From positions 3,421 to 67,420 of the forward strand of contig JAZNBV010000025.1 of the NCBI GenBank assembly GCA_045587205.1: a stretch of DNA of 64,000 nucleotides, read 5' to 3'. Below are positions 50,564-57,723 of this stretch, piece after piece; the stretch's first letter is position 1; every line of letters starts with the position of its first letter. The translations under genes and the position numbers were made by a program. This DNA comes from SIG78 sp045587205 (lineage in GTDB: Bacteria; Verrucomicrobiota; Lentisphaeria; Victivallales; Victivallaceae). Under the pieces are notes generated by a model that saw only the letters and a program-made list of their open reading frames with translations, was not told the DNA's origin and did no database searches.

Positions 50564-50591
50564 TTGCAAATTTTGCTTTTTGCATTACAGT
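50564..50591 (+). promoter_or_regulatory. Predicted promoter of the MFS-DtxR-Nudix-MFS genes
   Basis: TTGCAA at 50564-50569 and TACAGT at 50586-50591 are 16 bases apart. Confidence 0.5.
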
Positions 50592-50636
50592 ATTGCACTT
50601 GACAGAAAAGATACCTTCCTGCCGGAAAGAAAGATT

Positions 50637-51944
50637 ATGAAAATCTACCGCAAAAACAGTTCAGCAGTACATTTGCTTTACTGGTACAATCTGCTGGTCA
50701 GTTGTTCGCTGACAATGGTTGGCAGTGTGCTGTTTATTGACAGTTTGCTGCTGCGTATGAAAATCGATATAAGTTTTTTCGGTACGATCAAGGTTTTTTC
50801 CAGTCTGCTGCCGGCAGTGATCTACACATTATTCAGTTCGCAGTTGAGCAAGCTCAAAAATTACACATTCTGGTGCGGCAGTTGTGCTTTTCTGCGCGTG
50901 GCGTGCGGCGTAATGCTGCCTTTTCTGTGGATGATCATTGACAATAAAAATCATCTGGCGGTGGCGGTATCGATTGTTTTGAGTATCAGTATGCTGGCGG
51001 CGGTTTTCGGCAATAATATGCTTGTGGTGATCTACCGGCAGGTGATTCCGGAAAAAACCTACAATTACAATGTCAGTGTAATGACTCTGGTACTGGGGCT
51101 GCCGGCACTGCTGCTGATGCTGCCGATGGCAGGGGTGCTGGATATGTGCAGAAACTGGAGCGATATGTCATTTATGCTGCTGTTCGGTTTTCTGCTGCTG
51201 CTCGGACTGCTGTTCGAAGTCCCGGCAGTTATGATATTGAATAAAGTCAAGTTGCCGGGAAGCCGGTGCAGTACTCAAAAACGTTTCAGCTGGCAGCAGC
51301 TGCTGCTGCCGGTAAAAGACCGGCAATACCGCTGGCTTATGCTGCTGAGTGCGCTGCGTTGTTCGCTGAACTGTATGGCGGTTACTTATATAATAGTATA
51401 TTTTCTGGAAGTTGTCAAGATGAGTATGATGATGCTTTCGGTGATTATGACTTCGTTGAGCTTGTGTGCAAATCTGCTTTTGCCGGTTTCCGGAAAAATA
51501 ATCGACCGCTGGGGATACGGCAAAGTCTTTGTCTGGCTTTCGGGGCTGATGCTTGCCGGAGCGGTGCTGTTTTGTGTTTTCTGGCGCCAGATTTGGATAT
51601 TGCCGATTTTTTCTGTGCTTTGCTGGGATGCCGGCGGTGGTATCGTAGCGTGCATATTGGGTATAAGCCTCAATATTGCCAGCGGGCGGCTGGCTGATAA
51701 AGCGTGGGTCGATCAGGCTGTTTCTGTCAGCAGTTTGTGCAGCAATATTGCCAGCGCAGCCGGTTATTTGCTGGCGGCGCTGATTTACAGAATAGTACTG
51801 GTGGAAGGCGATCTGAATGCTACTTTGCATTATTTTTATTGGATGCTGGTACCGGTGTATATGTTGGTTTTTGTTGTTTCGATCTTTTTCCGCAGAGTAA
51901 GTTGCGGATATTCCGGGGATTATTCCGCAGTAAAAAAATTGTAA
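50637..51944 (+). CDS. MFS-type membrane transporter
   Basis: The start is ATG 50637, just behind GAAAGA; the longest frame begins at a TTG (50580) lying in the predicted promoter. The 435-residue protein has about 12 membrane spans with a charged loop in the middle (ILNKVKLPGSRCS), as in the major facilitator superfamily. No substrate-specific motif is seen. It is built like the truncated MFS protein at 1-771. A DtxR-type regulator gene follows 69 bases later, which may mean a metal-linked role, but this is only context. Confidence 0.75.
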   Translation: MKIYRKNSSAVHLLYWYNLLVSCSLTMVGSVLFIDSLLLRMKIDISFFGTIKVFSSLLPAVIYTLFSSQLSKLKNYTFWCGSCAFLRVACGVMLPFLWMIIDNKNHLAVAVSIVLSISMLAAVFGNNMLVVIYRQVIPEKTYNYNVSVMTLVLGLPALLLMLPMAGVLDMCRNWSDMSFMLLFGFLLLLGLLFEVPAVMILNKVKLPGSRCSTQKRFSWQQLLLPVKDRQYRWLMLLSALRCSLNCMAVTYIIVYFLEVVKMSMMMLSVIMTSLSLCANLLLPVSGKIIDRWGYGKVFVWLSGLMLAGAVLFCVFWRQIWILPIFSVLCWDAGGGIVACILGISLNIASGRLADKAWVDQAVSVSSLCSNIASAAGYLLAALIYRIVLVEGDLNATLHYFYWMLVPVYMLVFVVSIFFRRVSCGYSGDYSAVKKL

Positions 51945-52013
51945 AAACAGCTTTTTGTGCTAAATTATACCTGTCAAAGTTTGATGAGTATAATTTTAAA
52001 CAGGAGTGTTTTT

Positions 52014-52700
52014 ATGAGTGCAATCCGCCGTATATCCAGCAGTCTGGAAGATTATCTGGAAGCTATTGCCGACCTTATCGATGCCAACGGTCACGCACAC
52101 AGCAAAGAACTTGCCGAACGGCTGATGGTCAAGATGCCATCGGTGACCAATGCCCTGCAGGCGCTGGCGGCACGGGATCTTATTGAGTACAAGCCGCATC
52201 AGCCGGTGGTTTTGACTGCTGCCGGGGCGCAGGCGGCAGCGGATATCCGCAGCCGGCATCAGGGGTTGTGCCGGTTTTTTGAAGAAGTTCTGCAGCTGCC
52301 GCACGCACAGGCCGATATAACTGCTTGCAAGGTCGAACACGATATCGATGAAACAGTGCTTGAACGCCTTACACTGCTTACAGAAATACTTGCCGGTGAT
52401 GCCGGACTGCGCCAAAAGCTCGGAGAAGGTTTTGAGTCGATGCCCGAAGTTCTGCCGGTGGAAGATCTGCTGGCGCTCAATGATCTGGAAGAGGGATACA
52501 GCGGTACCATTGCCTATATAAGTGCATCGCTTAAAGGTCAGAAAAAGTTTGCCGATATGGGGCTGGTGCCGGGTGCAGTTCTGACACTGGAAGGGCACGC
52601 CCCGCTGGGCGATCTGCTGCGGATAAGATTGCTGGACAGTGTGATTTCTCTGCGCGGCAGCGATGCTGCATACATATTGCTTAAGGATATTGAAAAGTAA
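52014..52700 (+). CDS. DtxR/MntR-family metal-dependent regulator
   Basis: The ATG 52014 has GGAG seven bases upstream. The 228-residue protein has the DtxR-family winged helix-turn-helix (SSSLEDYLEAIADLID, KELAERLMVKMPSVTNAL), the dimerisation/metal-binding domain with CRFFEEVLQLP and the metal-site CKVEHDIDET, and a C-terminal FeoA/SH3-like domain (YISASLKGQKKFADMGL, LEGHAP). Proteins with this three-part form sense Fe or Mn. Plausible targets are the metal genes around it, including the MntP gene at 55428-55979, but no operator was identified. Confidence 0.88.
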   Translation: MSAIRRISSSLEDYLEAIADLIDANGHAHSKELAERLMVKMPSVTNALQALAARDLIEYKPHQPVVLTAAGAQAAADIRSRHQGLCRFFEEVLQLPHAQADITACKVEHDIDETVLERLTLLTEILAGDAGLRQKLGEGFESMPEVLPVEDLLALNDLEEGYSGTIAYISASLKGQKKFADMGLVPGAVLTLEGHAPLGDLLRIRLLDSVISLRGSDAAYILLKDIEK

Positions 52701-52735
52701 ATATTGTTTCTGATAAAGACGGCGGTTGAATTGTG

Positions 52736-53251
52736 ATGAGCGAAATGTTTGATGTCTATTATCCGGACGGCAGTTACCGCGGAGTTTTTCCGCGCAGTGA
52801 GTGCCACGGCAATCCGGAGCTGATCCATTGTTCAGTACACATTGTGGTGTTTGATGCTCAAGGTAAGAATATACTTTTGCAGAAGCGTTCGCTTGCCAAG
52901 GATATCCAGCCGGGTAAATGGGATACCGCCGTCGGCGGTCACGTTGATGCCGGCGAAAGCATTGAAGCTGCCGCGCGGCGCGAACTTGCTGAAGAATTGG
53001 GTGTTGACAACGCGGAATTGGAATTTTACTTTACCAGTCAGATCCGCAACGATATTGAATCGGAAAATGTGACAGTATTCAAACTTTACTGTGACGGACC
53101 GTTTGAGTTTGCCGTTGATGAAATCGATGAAATACGATTCTGGCCGCTGGCCGGATTTGCTGCGGAAAACGGCTGCTGCAATGCAGATTTTACTCCGAAT
53201 TTGCAAAAAGAATTGCAGGAAATAGTACAGCGGGAGTTGAAAAATGTCTGA
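52736..53251 (+). CDS. Nudix hydrolase
   Basis: This 171-residue protein has a full Nudix box at residues 68-90: GHVDAGE, then REL and EELGV at the right spacing. N-terminal FDVYYPDGS and SVHIVVFDAQGKNILLQKRS match the IDI/YfcD-like Nudix group. The enzyme likely hydrolyses a nucleoside diphosphate-linked substrate or acts as an isopentenyl-diphosphate-isomerase-like protein; the substrate is not clear. ATG 52736 is one codon after a GTG (52733) which could also be used. Confidence 0.88.
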   Translation: MSEMFDVYYPDGSYRGVFPRSECHGNPELIHCSVHIVVFDAQGKNILLQKRSLAKDIQPGKWDTAVGGHVDAGESIEAAARRELAEELGVDNAELEFYFTSQIRNDIESENVTVFKLYCDGPFEFAVDEIDEIRFWPLAGFAAENGCCNADFTPNLQKELQEIVQRELKNV

Positions 53252-54461
53252 TACTCTCAAGATTTCCTGGAAACGCAATCTGGCGTGTATCTGGATAGGA
53301 CAGCTGCTGGCAATGGCAGGTACATCGCTGGTGATACCCTTTATACCGCTTTTTCTGCGTGAAAAATTCGGTATGACCGATGAGGCGCGGGCTATCGCTG
53401 TATCGATCTTTTTCTCGGTGGGACTGGTCAGTTTCTGCATTGCTAATCCGATCTGGGGAGCGGTGGGGGACCGTTTCGGACGCAAACTTATGCTGCTGCG
53501 GGCATATTTTATCACCGCTGTAACCTTTCCGGCACTGTATTTTATGCCCAATTGGGGGCTGCTGATGGTTATGCGCTGTATATCATCGTTTTTTTCCGGA
53601 ACAGTTTCAGCGGCACAGGCGCTGGTGGCGGTGACCACACCCGATGAACATCAGGGCTTTGCGTTAGGGACTTTGAGTTCGGCATTCTGGTCGGGCAATA
53701 TGCTGGGGATGCTTGTCGGCGGCGTGGTGGTGCACTATTGCGGATATATGACCGCATTTGTTGCCAGCGGAGCAATGTTTGCCGTCGGCGGTCTGCTGAC
53801 TTTGTTCGGCGTGAACGAAAATTTTACACCGCCGGTGAAAAGTGCGGAAAAAAAACAGAAAAGTATCCGGAAACTGCTGCCGGATTTCAGTATCAGTGTC
53901 TGGATCATAATCGGTCTGCTCTTTACTTTTGCGTGGGCGCGGCGCTGTGATGAGCCGTTTCTGGCATTGCTGGTGGAACTTATCAGCGGCGTGGAACGGG
54001 CTGCATTGAATACCGGTTGGATAACTGCGCTGACGGCTTGCGGCGGGATGCTTTCCGGGGTGTTTTTCGGCTTTTTGAGTGATCGCTGCAAGCCGCTGCG
54101 GTTGACCGTTCCGGCAATGGCGGCAGCGGGGTGTTTTATGCTGCTGCAGTCAACGGCGCAATCACTGGCGGTTCTGGGTATTGCCCGATTTTGTGTATTT
54201 TTTGCCGCCGGCGGGCTGGAGCCGATCTTTCTGGCAATGCTTTCGCACACTGTCAGCAAGGAGCGGCGCGGAACTGCATTCGGCTGGAGTGCCAGTTTCC
54301 GTATGTTCGGCGGTATGTTCGGCGCTGTTACCGGCGGCGCAGTGATTGCCTGGACCGGAACCCGGGGAGTGTTTGCTTTTGCCGGTATCCTTATGCTCTG
54401 TATGATACCGCTGATGCTGATAATTATACCGGCAATAGAACGGAACCGGAAACAGGATTAG
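53244..54461 (+). CDS. MFS multidrug-type efflux transporter
   Basis: This 405-residue protein has about 12 membrane spans and the MFS loop 2-3 motif GAVGDRFGRKLMLLRAYF, with a long central loop (NFTPPVKSAEKKQKSIRKLL). It resembles drug/proton antiporters such as those of the TetA/NorA type, where the D-R-G-R-x motif is conserved. Its start overlaps the Nudix stop by eight bases. It converges with the xer gene, with only one base between them. Confidence 0.85.
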   Translation: MSDTLKISWKRNLACIWIGQLLAMAGTSLVIPFIPLFLREKFGMTDEARAIAVSIFFSVGLVSFCIANPIWGAVGDRFGRKLMLLRAYFITAVTFPALYFMPNWGLLMVMRCISSFFSGTVSAAQALVAVTTPDEHQGFALGTLSSAFWSGNMLGMLVGGVVVHYCGYMTAFVASGAMFAVGGLLTLFGVNENFTPPVKSAEKKQKSIRKLLPDFSISVWIIIGLLFTFAWARRCDEPFLALLVELISGVERAALNTGWITALTACGGMLSGVFFGFLSDRCKPLRLTVPAMAAAGCFMLLQSTAQSLAVLGIARFCVFFAAGGLEPIFLAMLSHTVSKERRGTAFGWSASFRMFGGMFGAVTGGAVIAWTGTRGVFAFAGILMLCMIPLMLIIIPAIERNRKQD

Positions 54462-54462
54462 A

Positions 54463-55407
54463 CTATTTTTTTGCACGGGGATGTGCTTTGCGGTAAGCTT
54501 CTTTCAGCCGTTCCGTACTTACGTGAGTATAAATTTGCGTGGTTCCCAAATTGGCGTGACCGAGCATTTCCTGAACGCTCCGCAAATCTGCACCGGCATC
54601 CAGCAGGTGCGTAGCAAAGCTGTGGCGCAGTTTATGCGGAGTGAAATCCGGCGGCAGTCCCGCCGCCTGCAGATAGGCTTTTAAATTGCGCTGAAAACTG
54701 CGCGGGGTTATTCTGGTGCCGTTGTGGTTGACAAAAAGCGGTGCCGACGGTGTATTTTCCGCCGGACGCTGCCGCCGCTGCTGCTGGTAATTACGCAATG
54801 CAGTGCGGGCAGGGCGTCCGAGTGCGCAGAGCCGCTCTTTTTTGCCTTTACCGTGTACTATGACCGTGCCGGAAAATATATCCAGATCTTTGAGATTTAT
54901 CCCTACAGCTTCGCTTATACGCAAGCCGCCGGAGTAAATAACTTCAATCATCGCCCGGTCGCGGGCGGAGGCAAATGCCGCCAGTTGAGCATTTTTTGCC
55001 AGATTATTGGCAAGCTGGCTCTGCCAGTAACTTTCCACAGAATTGATCAATACTTCAATGGAGTTCAGACTCATCACCTGCGGCAGTTTGCGTTCTCTGC
55101 CCTGTGCCGGCATCCGCATAAATATATTGGATTCCACTGCGCCGGAAAGCTGCAGAAATTTGTAGAAACTGCGCATACTGGAAAGTTTCCGCGCTATACT
55201 GTTGCGCGAAAGTGACAACTTATGCAGCTCCTGCAGATAACTGCGTGCATCATCGCAACTGAACTTTGCCCAGTTGTCAAATTCCCGGTCGTCGCCTGCC
55301 ATCAGCTGGATAAATTGCTGCAAGTCAAGGTCGTAACTGTTGACGGTGTGTTTACTGGCCTGTTTTTCACGCGCCAGATACTGCAGAAATTTTTCCCGCA
55401 TTGTCAT
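54463..55407 (-). CDS. Tyrosine recombinase, XerC/XerD type
   Basis: This 314-residue recombinase has the SAM-like N-terminal core-binding domain (LAREKQASKHTVNSYDLDLQ) and the catalytic residues Arg163 (GGLRISEA), Lys187 (HGKGKKER), His258 and Arg261 (HKLRHSFATH), His284 (LGHANLGTTQ) and Tyr293 (YTHV). Chromosome-dimer resolution at dif is the expected role if it is the housekeeping enzyme. It follows mntP by 20 bases in an operon with two hydrolases. Whether it pairs with a second Xer protein is not shown here. Confidence 0.9.
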   Translation of the reverse strand: MTMREKFLQYLAREKQASKHTVNSYDLDLQQFIQLMAGDDREFDNWAKFSCDDARSYLQELHKLSLSRNSIARKLSSMRSFYKFLQLSGAVESNIFMRMPAQGRERKLPQVMSLNSIEVLINSVESYWQSQLANNLAKNAQLAAFASARDRAMIEVIYSGGLRISEAVGINLKDLDIFSGTVIVHGKGKKERLCALGRPARTALRNYQQQRRQRPAENTPSAPLFVNHNGTRITPRSFQRNLKAYLQAAGLPPDFTPHKLRHSFATHLLDAGADLRSVQEMLGHANLGTTQIYTHVSTERLKEAYRKAHPRAKK

Positions 55408-55427
55408 TGCAGCAGAGATTCCTCAAA

Positions 55428-55979
55428 TCAGCTGAAAATTATTATCTTCAAGCCCAGCAGTACTAATACAGCCGCTCCCAGGATCGTGCAGCGGTTGCCC
55501 AGTAATTTACCCGACCAGCGGCCGATCAGACAACCGGCCGCGGATATCAGAAAAGTGACTATTCCGATTATCAGCAATTCGGGGATGATGCCGGTACGCT
55601 CAAGACAGCGGAAACTGACACCTACGACCAGCGCATCAATGCTTGTTGCAACCGCCAGAGTTGTCACGCGGGGCAGCGAAAACTTCATTGCTTCTGCATT
55701 GTCACGGTCAAAGAACATCTTTATGCCGATGCCGATAAGCAGTATTCCGGCTATCCAGTTGCCGCAGCTGTGTACCAGTTTTTCGGCAAAACTGCTGCCG
55801 AGAAAGCCGATGAGCGGCATAATAAACTGAAAAAAACCGAAAAATCCGGCAGTGATCAATACCCGTGTCCACGCAAAGCTCCGGCGCCCCGCTGCCCCCA
55901 GAGCCACTGAAGCAGCAAGAGCGTCCATAGCCAGTGCCGCCCCCAGCAGCACGCCTTCAATGAAGATACCCCAAGTCAT
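55428..55979 (-). CDS. mntP: Manganese exporter MntP
   Basis: This 183-residue protein has six predicted spans and the MntP hallmark acidic residues, ALAMDALAASVALG in the first span and ATSIDALVVGVSF in the fourth. MntP exports Mn(II) from the cell. The gene is six bases before an esterase gene in a minus-strand operon. No yybP-ykoY-type riboswitch is possible directly upstream because coding sequence abuts it. Regulation by the DtxR-type protein encoded at 52014 is possible. Confidence 0.93.
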   Translation of the reverse strand: MTWGIFIEGVLLGAALAMDALAASVALGAAGRRSFAWTRVLITAGFFGFFQFIMPLIGFLGSSFAEKLVHSCGNWIAGILLIGIGIKMFFDRDNAEAMKFSLPRVTTLAVATSIDALVVGVSFRCLERTGIIPELLIIGIVTFLISAAGCLIGRWSGKLLGNRCTILGAAVLVLLGLKIIIFS

Positions 55980-55985
55980 AATATT

Positions 55986-56738
55986 TTACCAGCCACGGTT
56001 TTCAAGAAAGGTTTTGCAGAGTTCCGGCCAGGTGGTTATTTCCTTATACAAGTTTTCGTGCCCCGGTCGGTTGCCCAGACTCAAGCCGTGCGGACCTTGC
56101 GGATAGATGTGCAATTCAACATCGATATTGAGTTTTTTGAGTTTAAGCGCGTACTCAATACTGTTTTCCGGCAGCACCCCGGAATCGGTCATAGTGTGCC
56201 ACAGAAACGCCGGCGGAGTATCGCTGTGAGCAGCATCCGGCCAGCTGAAATCTTTGTATTCTTCCATCGGCAGCTGATTGCCGAAAAGGTTGTAAAAACT
56301 GCCTTTATGCGCGATATCCTCGCGGCAGCTCAATACCGGGTAGCAGAGGATCGATGCATCCGGCCGTGCTTCCGCACTGCCGGGCATATTCGATACCATT
56401 GCCGCCAGATGGCCGCCGGCAGAAAATCCCAGCACCGCGATCTTGTCGGGCAGGGTATTGAGTTCAGCTGCGTGCTGGCGCGTGTATTTTACCGCGTTGC
56501 GCGCATCTTCCAGCGGCTGCGGATAAGTTACCGGCTTGACCCGGTAATAACAGACTGCCGCATTAAAACCCATATCGTAGAATTTCTGCGCCACCGGTGT
56601 TGCTTCGTGCGGAGCAAGGTGTCCGTAACCGCCGCCGGGGAAGACTATGACCATACCGCGAGCTTTTCCGGCAGAATGGACAAAATACTCAATAACGCAA
56701 GTCTGATCCTGAATTGTTTCACCAAGCTGTATTTTCAT
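55986..56738 (-). CDS. Alpha/beta hydrolase, acetyl-esterase-like
   Basis: This 250-residue cytoplasmic protein has the hormone-sensitive-lipase/xylan-esterase form: oxyanion loop FPGGGYGHLAP, nucleophile Ser106 in GFSAGGHLA, then LSCREDIAHKG and a C-terminal HIYPQGPHGL with the catalytic His. Such enzymes remove acetyl groups from xylo-oligosaccharides or similar. It is 3 bases from the SGNH esterase gene upstream, so the two probably work on the same acylated glycans. Confidence 0.85.
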   Translation of the reverse strand: MKIQLGETIQDQTCVIEYFVHSAGKARGMVIVFPGGGYGHLAPHEATPVAQKFYDMGFNAAVCYYRVKPVTYPQPLEDARNAVKYTRQHAAELNTLPDKIAVLGFSAGGHLAAMVSNMPGSAEARPDASILCYPVLSCREDIAHKGSFYNLFGNQLPMEEYKDFSWPDAAHSDTPPAFLWHTMTDSGVLPENSIEYALKLKKLNIDVELHIYPQGPHGLSLGNRPGHENLYKEITTWPELCKTFLENRGW

Positions 56739-56741
56739 AAT

Positions 56742-57389
56742 TTATTGCTCCATAAGTTTACCGGCGGCATTCATCCAGGCTTCAGCAATCAGCTGATGCC
56801 CGGCAACGGTGGGATGCACTCCGTCGAACAGCCAGTAAGAGTTGGGGGTAAGTTGGGCAGCGGCATCGAATTTATCCTGCAGCGGAACAAATACGGCATC
56901 AAATTCTCCGGCGATCTTACGGGCAATGGCGGCAAGGACTTTTACATCGTTGAAAAAGTCTTCAGAGACTACCTCGTCCGTCCGCAGGACAAATGGTTCC
57001 ATAATCACCAGCTTGACTTCCGGCAGAACTTTTTTTGTCCACTCAAGCATCATCCGGTAAATCAGTTCAAAGCGTTCCGGTTCCACACCGTTGGCACGGG
57101 ATTTTTCGTGCCAGACATCGTTGACCCCGATCAGTATGGAGATAAGTTCAGGATTCAGATTCAGTGCATCGATCTTCCAGCGCGCATAAAGATCCACCAC
57201 GCGGTGGCCGGAGATTCCGCGGTTGATACAATCATACATCCGTTCCGGATATTTATATTTGATCTGCCCGCTGAGCAAATTTGCGTATCCGGCGCCATAC
57301 ATAGCAGGATTCTGCGGGTGGGTATTAACAACATCGCGGCTGCGGCTGCAATCGGTAATGGAGTCGCCCTGAAAAAGAATGACTGACAT
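56742..57389 (-). CDS. SGNH/GDSL hydrolase, single domain
   Basis: The start ATG 57389 has GGAGAG six bases upstream; the longest frame from 57608 runs through non-coding sequence. The 215-residue product starts VILFQGDSITDC (nucleophile Ser10), then GYANLLSGQIKYKYP, the oxyanion GISGHR, GVNDVWH (block III) and DGVHPTVAGH with the catalytic Asp/His. It is a typical rhamnogalacturonan-acetylesterase-like or lysophospholipase L1-like single-domain SGNH enzyme, cytoplasmic here as no signal peptide is seen. It is first in the operon with an acetyl-esterase, mntP and xer. Confidence 0.9.
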   Translation of the reverse strand: MSVILFQGDSITDCSRSRDVVNTHPQNPAMYGAGYANLLSGQIKYKYPERMYDCINRGISGHRVVDLYARWKIDALNLNPELISILIGVNDVWHEKSRANGVEPERFELIYRMMLEWTKKVLPEVKLVIMEPFVLRTDEVVSEDFFNDVKVLAAIARKIAGEFDAVFVPLQDKFDAAAQLTPNSYWLFDGVHPTVAGHQLIAEAWMNAAGKLMEQ

Positions 57390-57511
57390 TTTTATCTCTC
57401 CAAAGATATATTTTTGTTCAAATATGCTGAAAATATGTACTTTTCGCTGAAATAAGTGCAATATAATACATATTTCTCTCCTTTTCTTAATATAACATTG
57501 CTTATTGAAAC

Positions 57512-57539
57512 TTGCAAATTCACAAAAAGGGGTTATAGT
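57512..57539 (+). promoter_or_regulatory. Predicted promoter of the pyrophosphatase gene
   Basis: TTGCAA at 57512-57517 and TATAGT at 57534-57539 are 16 bases apart, giving a leader of roughly 180 bases. Confidence 0.55.
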
Positions 57540-57570
57540 TATAAAGCTGTTTTTTTTTGATACACAATAC

Positions 57571-57602
57571 CGGTCGGTCAGAGGCTTGCCGCCGTTTTTT
57601 TT
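57571..57602 (+). terminator. Terminator-like hairpin in the pyrophosphatase leader
   Basis: CGG-T-CGGT pairs with GCCGCCG around a CAGAGGCTT loop (57571-57594, one bulge), followed by eight T at 57595-57602. It lies between the predicted promoter and the gene. It may be an attenuator; no riboswitch-type fold before it was recognised. Confidence 0.5.
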
Positions 57603-57723
57603 GTGCAAAAAAACAGTTTACCACGGGTTCGCAATATGTTCAAGGCGGTGTGTTTGCAGAAAAAAAGCATACTGTTCCGGCGGGTATTGCACTATACAAA
57701 TCTATTACAAGGAGGTCATGGAA

